A model generated the notes under the pieces. It was given only the letters and a program-made list of their open reading frames with translations, was not told the origin of the DNA and searched no databases. A stretch of 30,042 bases of DNA, taken from the NCBI GenBank assembly GCA_018713055.1, contig DVFW01000038.1, positions 1 through 30,042 on the forward strand. Direction: 5' to 3'. Below, in pieces: positions 24,024-30,042 of this stretch. Both the position numbers and the translations under genes were made by a program. The DNA is from Scatavimonas merdigallinarum (GTDB lineage Bacteria; Bacillota; Clostridia; Oscillospirales; Acutalibacteraceae). The number at the start of each line of letters is the position of its first letter. Position 1 is the first letter of the stretch.

Positions 24024-24626
24024 TTACTTTTCACTATGATTTTTAATAATACCTGCAATTGTATTATATAAATAAGGTTTCATTGTTTCAATATCGACCG
24101 GATTTTTATAAAGAATGGTATTATAGCAAACTGCGTTGACCACTTCTACAATCAGATACAGCATAATATCCGGGCGTTCAAAGTGCAGCTTTGAACGCCC
24201 GATCATATTCAGGTACATCTGGCGGAAATCCACGCCGCCTTCCAGTGTTTCTGTGAGCAGGGCGTTTTTCAAAATTTCCCAACTGAGGTTTTTGGATATA
24301 AACTCCAATAGGGAAAGATCGGTCTGAAACTGCCGTATGATATGATCCACAAGAAAAAGGATTTCCTGCGTAAAATCTGCAAACGCTTTTTTCCGCATAG
24401 ACTGCGTCGCCTTACCGATGATCACGCCCGATTTATACGCGATCAGCTTATTGCGCAGATCATATTTGTCTTTAAAATACAGATAAAACGTACCCTTTGC
24501 AACGCCCGCGTTTTCCACAATTTCTGAAATAGACGTTCGGTTTGTTCCTTTTTCTGTAAAAAGCGTAAACGCAGAAGCCAAAAGCGCCTCGCGCTTGGCT
24601 TTTTTCTTTTCTTCTATTTTCCCCAT
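24024..24626 (-). CDS. TetR family transcriptional regulator
   Basis: A 200-residue repressor. The N-terminal helix-turn-helix is standard (ALLASAFTLFTEKGTNRTSI, then VENAGVAKGTFYLYFKDKYD). The C-terminal ligand domain is of the AcrR-like type and not specific enough to name an inducer. AAGGACAG lies before the ATG. A symmetric site overlaps its own -35 box, so autoregulation is likely. No transporter or enzyme gene stands next to it; the neighbouring DNA at 24747-25012 is a gene remnant, so its former target may have been lost. Confidence 0.88.
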   Translation of the reverse strand: MGKIEEKKKAKREALLASAFTLFTEKGTNRTSISEIVENAGVAKGTFYLYFKDKYDLRNKLIAYKSGVIIGKATQSMRKKAFADFTQEILFLVDHIIRQFQTDLSLLEFISKNLSWEILKNALLTETLEGGVDFRQMYLNMIGRSKLHFERPDIMLYLIVEVVNAVCYNTILYKNPVDIETMKPYLYNTIAGIIKNHSEK

Positions 24627-24670
24627 GTCTGCTGTCCTTCATTTTGCAAAATTTGTCCTTTTCCAAAGGC

Positions 24671-24699
24671 ATTATATATCTTCTGTGACCTTTAGTCAA
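24671..24699 (-). promoter_or_regulatory. tetR promoter with TGAC-N5-GTCA operator
   Basis: On the minus strand TTGACT (24694-24699), 17 bases, TATAAT (24671-24676). TGACCTTTAGTCA (24686-24698) is a symmetric site over the -35 box and is of the form used by many TetR proteins. Confidence 0.72.
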
Positions 24700-24746
24700 T
24701 ATTTCTCATATTTCATAGAGAAATAAAACACAATTCATACTAGTTT

Positions 24747-25012
24747 TCAAAAGCACAAACCGTGCGGTTTCTTTAAATCGTCTTTCATCCGGGATGGAAA
24801 TGCCTTATGCCGTTCCCACTCTTCAATGGGATTCAATGCATTTCTTCTTTTACGTCAAACGTGTGGCTATTATTGTCAAGTTCTTGTGTTCCCCGAGATT
24901 TCATTAAATAATAAAACGCAATTTCATGGAGATATAATTGATCCGGTAATCCGCCTTTACCATCAAAAAGTTCTCAGAACAGCGGCTAATCTTTCAATTT
25001 GATTATGTCATT
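24747..25012 (-). pseudogene. Frameshifted remnant of an unidentified gene
   Basis: Reading the minus strand down from about 25012, protein-like sequence appears in three connected pieces. IERLAAVLRTF ends at a TGA. FDGKGGLPDQLYLHEIAFYY with MKSRGTQELDNN and FDVKEEMH then reads in the next frame to a TGA. ALNPIEEWERHKAFPSRMKD follows in another frame and ends at 24747. No start codon or ribosome site was found. The pieces join without gaps, so one gene broken by two frameshifts is the simplest reading. I do not recognise the family; the charged style resembles small accessory proteins of conjugative elements. The 25013-25198 DNA upstream shows nothing further. Confidence 0.5.
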
Positions 25013-25198
25013 TCACAATCGTTCACACATTGACTTTACTTTTTTCTTTAGCGGGTCTTATGTAACCTTTAAGCATTCAGACTGTACCTTCCTATCATTT
25101 TTCCTTACTGGCAGAATATAATTCTTTAACAAGCAATTTCCATATTACACGGCTGCACCCGATTTTTTCCGGGCAAATTTAATTCTGGAATTTTTCGG

Positions 25199-25789
25199 TT
25201 ACCCGCGCCACTCGGTTACTTCTTCCAAAGTTTTTCTTGGTCTGGCCGCAGGCTCTTCATCGGCATATCCAACGATTAACGCCGCAAAAATCTCCCCATC
25301 GATCCCAAGCCATTCTTTTAGTTCCGGATAAGCAAAATAGGTGTCGCATATCCACAGACTGCCAAGGCCGAGCCCGGTTGCCGCAAGCGCCATATTTTCA
25401 ATTGCCGCCCCAACCGACTGGGCATTACAGATTTCATAAATCCGTTCTTCGGGTGTAAGCTGTTTTTGCAGGTCTGCTCCCAGTGGATTAACAATAAAGA
25501 TCGTAACCGGAGCCTGTTGCATAATTTTGGCCGTATATTCTGCTCCACTGATATATTTGCTACTGTCTGGGAGTAATGGCGCCTGTTTTTCCCGTTCTAT
25601 TCCACAGCGCATTACAGAAACCATATCTGCTTTTGTTGCGCCTGTCATTACAATAAAGCGCCAGGGTTGTCTGTTTTTAGAAGACGGAGCCAATATGCCG
25701 GCTTGAAGAATTTTTTCAATTATATCTTTTGGAACATCCTGTTCTTTGTATTTTCGGATGCTTCTTCTGTCCTCAAACGCAAAGTACAT
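25199..25789 (-). CDS. Nitroreductase family protein
   Basis: A 196-residue FMN-dependent oxidoreductase fold. It begins with the family signature DRRSIRKYKEQDVP, then LAPSSKNRQPWRFIV for FMN binding, a central ENMALAATGLGLGSLWI helix, and IVGYADEEP near the C-terminus. Substrates cannot be told; family members reduce nitro groups, quinones or flavins. The ATG at 25789 has GGTGA 5 bases upstream and gives the usual family start; an ATG at 25807 would add six residues but has no ribosome site. Confidence 0.9.
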   Translation of the reverse strand: MYFAFEDRRSIRKYKEQDVPKDIIEKILQAGILAPSSKNRQPWRFIVMTGATKADMVSVMRCGIEREKQAPLLPDSSKYISGAEYTAKIMQQAPVTIFIVNPLGADLQKQLTPEERIYEICNAQSVGAAIENMALAATGLGLGSLWICDTYFAYPELKEWLGIDGEIFAALIVGYADEEPAARPRKTLEEVTEWRG

Positions 25790-26160
25790 GCAGTCACCAC
25801 TTTTCATCTAAATTTTTTATAATTTACCAAAACAAACTGTTGCCGTTTCTGTCGCTATTCATAAAATGAAATCCATTTTTTATTCTTCTTCAATAAAAGT
25901 TGCAACGTTAATACCACACTCTCGCCAGGCGGGAAATATAGAATTTCTCCTATGTCGATTTTTCCCTACGCAAAAGAACTACCGTCTCCACATGGCTCGT
26001 CTGGATACGCTGGATTTCTTTGATATTTTTCCGAGTACGGGAATACATCATCAGACTTTTTTACACTTTTGCCGTTTGTGGGAATATGTCAATGAAACTG
26101 AGATTTTCAGATTCTTATATTTTAGTAATCGTGGCAGAATATACATCCTGCCACAACCTA
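25790..26160. other. Intergenic stretch, possibly decayed
   Basis: No gene is supported. A plus-strand frame (25866-26204) lacks a ribosome site and runs into the methyltransferase gene on the other strand. Minus-strand pieces such as VFPYSEKYQRNPAYPDEP and IGEILYFPPGES look protein-like but are split by stops. Near the right edge GTGGCAG (26131-26137) and CTGCCAC (26148-26154) form a small hairpin just past the methyltransferase stop, without a T run. Confidence 0.4.
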
Positions 26161-26919
26161 TTACTTTGTTGCTACAATCAAATATCTATGTATTGTACCC
26201 TTAACAAACCCATTTTTATCAATGTCTTCTTGCATCTTTAATAACTGTTTAAAACACTTATCAACAAAAAAATTTGGAAACTCCCATTCTATAATATGTG
26301 CAAACCATACAAATGCACCAACATCATAGAAATAAATAGGTCTATATGCTTCTTCAGCCCTCAGTATTTTAAAACCTGCCTCCTCAAACTTTTTCTGTTG
26401 TATTTTCAAGTTTAAATCCGGAAAAGGTTTCTCTAAACCAGGCAGCACCATTTCAACTAAATCTCTTTCGTTGTCTCCTCCGACTTGTTCAGTAATGAAC
26501 ACACCATTTTTTTGTAATAATCTATATATCTCTTTCGGTGCAAAATCTCCATGCCTATTAATCATAATGTCAAACACGTTATCTTCAAATGGTATTTTAT
26601 TAGGATTCTGACACTCTTTAAAACCAACGCCAAGAGGTAATAGCTTACTTTTACAAATTTCAACATTTGGAGAATATCCTTCCGTAGCAAATGTCTTTTC
26701 ATATGGATGGTTTAACGATAATAAAAACTCGCCTCCACCTGTATCGTAATCCATCATTTGCATATCATTGGATAAATACCCTCTGACTATTTCCTCATAA
26801 TTCCAAGGCAAATCATTTTCTACTTCGTACCTTCCATGAATATGGGAAAAATCCCAACCGTGAATATGTGCTATTTCTTCTTCCTGTTTCCATATCTTTC
26901 TTAAATATTCTTCATTCAT
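26161..26919 (-). CDS. Class I SAM-dependent methyltransferase
   Basis: A 252-residue enzyme with a Rossmann-type SAM site: MMDYDTGGGEFLL (motif I), an acidic/polar turn after strand 2 (FATEGYSPNV), IPFEDNVFDIMINRHGDF (motif post-II) and LLQKNGVFITEQVGGDNERD. The C-terminal part has several aromatic residues and may form a lid. The substrate is unknown. The ATG at 26919 follows AGGAAG. The gene is visibly more AT-rich than the trp operon and lies beside recombinase and rhuM remnants, so it was probably acquired. Confidence 0.85.
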   Translation of the reverse strand: MNEEYLRKIWKQEEEIAHIHGWDFSHIHGRYEVENDLPWNYEEIVRGYLSNDMQMMDYDTGGGEFLLSLNHPYEKTFATEGYSPNVEICKSKLLPLGVGFKECQNPNKIPFEDNVFDIMINRHGDFAPKEIYRLLQKNGVFITEQVGGDNERDLVEMVLPGLEKPFPDLNLKIQQKKFEEAGFKILRAEEAYRPIYFYDVGAFVWFAHIIEWEFPNFFVDKCFKQLLKMQEDIDKNGFVKGTIHRYLIVATK

Positions 26920-26960
26920 AAAACTGCTTCCTCTCAAATAAAATGATAAATTTTATAATT

Positions 26961-27037
26961 CGGTGCAGTCCCTGACAACATAAGCAATTTGCCTAAATTA
27001 ACCTCGATACAATCTGCTGTCAGTTAAAACTGCACCG
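26961..27037. repeat. 77-bp interrupted inverted repeat
   Basis: CGGTGCAGT (26961-26969) and TGACA (26973-26977) on the left are mirrored by TGTCA (27018-27022) and ACTGCACCG (27029-27037) on the right, with about 40 bases between. It lies between the methyltransferase and the rhuM remnant. It could be a transcription end, an element tip or a recombination site. Confidence 0.5.
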
Positions 27038-27094
27038 AGTATTTAATTCGTTTTCTCACCTTAATACCTCCGTCAACTTCAAATTTTCCATTGC

Positions 27095-27833
27095 CTACTT
27101 CTTTGCCTTTTCCTCTAATTCAATCAGGTACCTGTCATAGTCTGATACGAACAATCTATCTTGAATAATGCGATATTTCTCGAACTCTGTTTCTGCATGA
27201 AGCTTTGCCTGTTCTGCACTAATCTTACCTGGACCTGTAAGTATCTCGTTTCCGTTAAATTCCAGAAAACCATCTAACCGCTTTGCCCAATCTTCCATAC
27301 TCATCGGAATATGACGTTCGGCTTGCAATTCTGCTTTTATAATTTTTCCATTTGGAGCCGCTTCCCAAGCGGTCAATCCCATATGTTCTTTTTCTGCATT
27401 AGCTCGTTCAACAATAAGTTCTGCTGCCGTATGCCTGTGAACGGCCCAATGCATTTTATTCTGCACCGTCTGAAAAAAATCGTCTGGTAGTTTTAGCATC
27501 TTTATCATAGTCAAAAGCGGTAGCATAAAGGTCAGTAACTTTTTGATAAAACTTGCGTTCAGAAAGGCGTATCTCACGAATATTCTGTAACTGCCGCTCA
27601 AAATATTCATCTGTAAACATATGTCCTTTCTTCAGACGTTCCTTATCCATCGTCCAACCTTGAATTGTATAATCTTTAACAATTTGTCCTGACCACTTAC
27701 GAAAACGAACTGCCCGATCATTGTTCACCTTAAAGCCCACGGCAATTATCATCTGTAAATTATAATGGATGACTTCACGACTCACCTGTCTCGAACCCTC
27801 CGTTTGAACTATTCGGAATTTCCGAATAGTTGC
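27095..27833 (-). pseudogene. RhuM-family gene, N-terminus lost and frameshifted
   Basis: The minus strand reads IRKFRIVQTEGSRQVSRE, HYNLQMIIAVGFKVN and KFYQKVTDLYATAFDYD in one frame. A run of seven Ts (27473-27479) then shifts the frame. With six Ts it would continue RRFFQTVQNKMHWAVHRHT, and the next frame indeed reads on through AELIVERANAEKEHMGLTAW to FEKYRIIQDRLFVSDYD and stops at 27095. These are the conserved blocks of RhuM proteins, found in Salmonella islands and mobile elements; their biochemical function is unclear. The first part of the protein is missing: the frame enters directly from recombinase DNA at about 27833. Confidence 0.85.
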
Positions 27834-29026
27834 CGTTTCGACTTGTCAAGCTCGTTGCCGTTGGGATTCTTGCTGTTGCAGAGCTGACAACGGCTGCGTT
27901 CTTTTGTTTCACAGAGATAGCTATAAATCTTCTCACCCTGTGCGTTTGTCCGCTGGCTGAGCTTGGGACGCATAAAGCTGCCACAGTTCCCACAGTACAG
28001 CAGGCCGGACAACAACGCCACATTGCTCTTGGGCTTGCGGTAGGACTTGGAACGGTTTTGATTCAGCATATCCTGCACTTTCACCCAATCTGCTCCGGCG
28101 ATCAAGCCCTTGTGCTTTCCCACAGCAACAATCCATTCGTCCATATCCCGCATTTGATTGGACTTGCCGGATTTTTGAATGGTTTTGTTGTAAGCCATAG
28201 TTCCATGCTTGCCGTCAAATTCCGAGTGTTCAGCGTAAATCTCTACGCCTAAGCTGTCGAAATACACCCATGCGTTCTGGTCGGCTATCATATAAACCGG
28301 ATTTTGCAGAATGGAGCGAATGGAAAACCGGGTAAAATTCTTCCCGTTTTTTGTGGTGACATTGTTCTGCAACAAGTGAGTATCTGTTTTGGTAAGCGAA
28401 TTGGTTTCTATAAATTTCGAGAAAATCAGCCTGATAATTTCCGCTTCTTCTTTGATGATGTCCAATTTATAGGCTTTTCGCTCTTTTCCGTCCACTGTAA
28501 CGCTCCCAACAATCTGCGTACTTTTATAGCCGGTCGGTGTTGTGCCGCCTAACCAACGTCCAGACTTGGCAAGCTCGTGCATATTATCCCGGATACGTTC
28601 TGCGGTGGTTTCCCGTTCCAACTGTGCAAAGACGGAAACCATCATCATGGCTCTACCGCTTGGGGAAGTAGTGTCAAAATCATCTCGGATTGAAGTGAAC
28701 TCCACATTGTAGTAATCAAATTCGTCCTTGAGCTTGGCAAAATCTCCCACATTACGGCTGATGCGGTCTAGGCGGTAGCAGACTACAGCCTGAATCTGAT
28801 TGGCCCGGATTTGCTTCATCATGGCCTGAAACTGCGGACGATTGACGTTTCCACCGGAGAATCCCTCGTCTTCAAAAATGAGAATGTCCTCTTCCGTTAC
28901 ATTGTCATGGTGGAGCTTGATATGTTGACGGCAAAGCTCAATTTGGTTTTCAATGCTTTCGCCTTTGCCGGTAAATTTTGATTTTCTCGAATAGATAGCG
29001 TATTTTCAGTTATCCTGTCCTTTCAT
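27809..29026 (-). pseudogene. Large serine recombinase, inactivated
   Basis: An ATG at 29026 with GGAGGG 8 bases upstream opens MKGQDN, then a TGA at 29006-29008, then KYAIYSRKSKFTGKGESIEN in the same frame. The catalytic serine (S16 in the Y-x-R-x-S pattern) is beyond the stop. No ATG, GTG or TTG lies in frame until 28822, so any later product lacks it. The rest is a good resolvase and recombinase domain (YRLDRISRNVGDF, FAQLERETTAERIRD) with a zinc ribbon (YCGNCG..CQLC). The C-terminal coiled-coil part is missing: after NPNGNELDKSK the frame runs into rhuM DNA and stops at 27809. It was once the integrase of a Tn4451/ICE-type element. Confidence 0.88.
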
Positions 29027-29049
29027 TAGCTTAACCCTCCACATTAAGT

Positions 29050-29075
29050 TATGTGACTTTTTAATTCATCACATA
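29050..29075. promoter_or_regulatory. Perfect palindrome upstream of the recombinase gene
   Basis: TATGTGA (29050-29056) and TCACATA (29069-29075) are exact inverted copies 12 bases apart, 24 bases before the recombinase start codon. Position and symmetry suit an operator; a role in recombination is also possible. Confidence 0.45.
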
Positions 29076-29145
29076 GCGGCTTTTCCTTACAACCTTATTA
29101 TAAACCGAATACACCTAAAAAACAAAACATTTTCTCAATAAAAAG

Positions 29146-29170
29146 ACCGTCTACGTTTTCCGCAGACGGT
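29146..29170 (-). terminator. Terminator after the XRE regulator gene
   Basis: ACCGTCT (29146-29152) pairs with AGACGGT (29164-29170). On the minus strand the stem is followed by CTTTTTATT. It begins a few bases after the stop codon at 29177. Confidence 0.75.
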
Positions 29171-29176
29171 TTTTCA

Positions 29177-29545
29177 TTATCCTTCGTTATTTTTTCCTTG
29201 TAAAGTCGATTTTGATGATTTTACATCTTCTTTCGCATTGATTCTGATAAAGGCTTTGCCCTGCTCTAAATATAGCTCCTGTTGTTCTGTGCTCAATGAC
29301 CGGAAAATCCGCAAAAGCTCATTTTCTAAATGAGATTGAGTGTTTCCGATTTTGAGATTTAACAGGTAATCGGCAGACACATTAAAATAGTTTGCAAACA
29401 ACTTCAATGTCTCAAAATCCGGCTCACTTGTTCCTTGCACATATCCGCCAAGGGTAGACACAGGAATTTCCAAGGCCTGTGCCAGTTGTTTTTGTGTAAG
29501 TCCTCGTTCATCTATTAAATTGCGTAATGTATCGCAAAAAGGCAT
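29177..29545 (-). CDS. XRE-family helix-turn-helix repressor
   Basis: A 122-residue DNA-binding protein. The N-terminal 60 residues are a Cro/C1-type helix-turn-helix (LRNLIDERGLTQKQLAQALE, then VSTLGGYVQGTSEPDFETLK, followed by YFNVSADYLL). The charged C-terminal part (HLENELLRIFRSLSTEQQEL) probably mediates dimerisation. The ATG at 29545 is chosen because AAAGGGGAG lies about 9 bases upstream; the ATG at 29566 has none. It diverges from the zinc-ribbon gene at 29694, and repeats in between suggest that it controls both. Such regulators commonly accompany integrated elements. Confidence 0.87.
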   Translation of the reverse strand: MPFCDTLRNLIDERGLTQKQLAQALEIPVSTLGGYVQGTSEPDFETLKLFANYFNVSADYLLNLKIGNTQSHLENELLRIFRSLSTEQQELYLEQGKAFIRINAKEDVKSSKSTLQGKNNEG

Positions 29546-29576
29546 AAATATCAACTCCCCTTTCATTCTAAAGGAG

Positions 29577-29640
29577 AAACGAGTTTTCCACTCTTAAAAA
29601 CGAGATAATCATTGACAAAACGAAAAACAAGGATTAAAAT
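29577..29640 (+). promoter_or_regulatory. Promoter and repeat operators between XRE gene and zinc-ribbon gene
   Basis: TTGACA (29612-29617), 17 bases, TAAAAT (29635-29640) drives the plus-strand gene at 29694. The motif AAACGAG occurs at 29577-29583 and 29598-29604, and as AAACGAA at 29618-29624, 21 and 20 bases apart. This places the repeats on the same face of the helix, with the last next to the -35 box. They are likely binding sites of the neighbouring XRE protein. Confidence 0.65.
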
Positions 29641-29693
29641 AGTTCTATATAAAGTATGCTCAAAATCATTCAAGATATAGAAAAGGTGAGGAA

Positions 29694-30042
29694 ATGATAT
29701 GCCCTAAATGTAGTGCTGTGATTCAGGAAGGGAGCAATTTTTGCCCAAATTGCGGGAAGAAATGTTTTAAGCATGTAGATAACAGAGAACAACTACAACT
29801 AAATTCAGATGGTAAAAAGCATTGCCGGAACTGTAACAAAGAAATCCGTGAGGGAACACTCTGTAAAAAATACTTGAGACAACTGAATCAAGAGCAACTA
29901 ACAAGAGATGAACGAAAACTAAGAAACGACAATCGGGATAAAATCGGTTGTCTTTGTGCCTGTTTTGGACTTGGTCCTATCATTATAGGGATAATTTTTA
30001 TGTTTAGTATTGACTTTATAGTGGGATTGATTATTGCAGGAA
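29694..30042 (+). CDS. Zinc-ribbon membrane protein (3' end outside window)
   Basis: The ATG at 29694 follows AGGTGAGG. The first 116 residues contain an N-terminal zinc ribbon (ICPKCSAVIQEGSNFCPNCG), a second, incomplete one (HCRNCNKEIREGTLC), a charged stretch, and from about residue 84 a hydrophobic segment (CLCACFGLGPIIIGIIFMFS) that begins a membrane region. Such zinc-ribbon plus transmembrane proteins are common and uncharacterised in Firmicutes. The promoter and AAACGAG repeats upstream suggest control by the divergent XRE gene. Confidence 0.75.
   Translation, partial: MICPKCSAVIQEGSNFCPNCGKKCFKHVDNREQLQLNSDGKKHCRNCNKEIREGTLCKKYLRQLNQEQLTRDERKLRNDNRDKIGCLCACFGLGPIIIGIIFMFSIDFIVGLIIAG

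Noticed and set aside
25866..26204. Plus-strand frame of 112 codons, and a hint of a LysR-like start near 26088
   Set aside because: No ribosome site; the resemblance to a LysR N-terminus is only a few residues and breaks off within the methyltransferase gene on the other strand.
1..30042. CRISPR array or other regularly spaced long repeats
   Set aside because: No repeat-spacer pattern was seen by eye; the only regular repeats are the three short AAACGA(G/A) motifs at 29577-29624.

Overview
This window looks like chromosome from a low- to moderate-GC anaerobic Firmicute, most likely a Clostridia / Oscillospiraceae-type gut or cellulose-habitat bacterium. The signs are strong GGAGG-type ribosome sites, near-consensus TTGACA/TATAAT promoters, Gram-positive LexA boxes (GAAC-N4-GTTC), a T-box leader, a THF riboswitch on an ECF folate transporter gene, and dockerin modules. 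No 16S rRNA or other taxonomic marker is present, so the genus is not assigned.

Left part (1-11.2 kb): a truncated secreted-protein gene and a decayed secreted-protein gene lie at the edge. Next come a secreted GH13 alpha-amylase with a C-terminal CBM26-like starch-binding module, a LexA-controlled Y-family DNA polymerase (dinB) and an alpha-phosphoglucomutase. A membrane-anchored protein and a lipoprotein with similar lipocalin-like domains face each other from opposite strands. The lipoprotein follows an HprK-related kinase gene and pgeF on the minus strand. A small cysteine-rich protein and an orphan dockerin remnant follow on the plus strand.

Middle (11.2-24.0 kb): a two-gene unit encodes a coiled-coil protein and a sigma-region-4-like protein; its promoter spacer carries a near-consensus LexA box. 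folT sits behind a THF riboswitch with an intrinsic terminator. A 1334-residue secreted fusion combines a papain-type protease, a lectin-like domain, GLUG repeats, a dockerin and a DUF3089-like hydrolase. A complete trpEGDCFBA operon follows, controlled by a Trp-specific T-box (TGG specifier) and tightly coupled by overlapping start and stop codons.

Right part (24.0-30.0 kb): accessory and decaying DNA. It holds a self-regulating TetR gene, a frameshifted gene remnant, a nitroreductase, an AT-rich methyltransferase gene, and a rhuM pseudogene (N-terminus lost, one extra T in a T run). The rhuM remnant is spliced directly to a serine recombinase pseudogene that has a UGA at codon 7 and no C-terminus. 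An XRE repressor then diverges from a zinc-ribbon membrane protein that runs off the window. This is the scar of an integrated mobile element. I did not find a clearly new enzymatic system. The most unusual items are the LexA-boxed sigma-like pair with a further perfect LexA box beside it, the protease-dockerin-hydrolase fusion, and the recombinase/rhuM scar.
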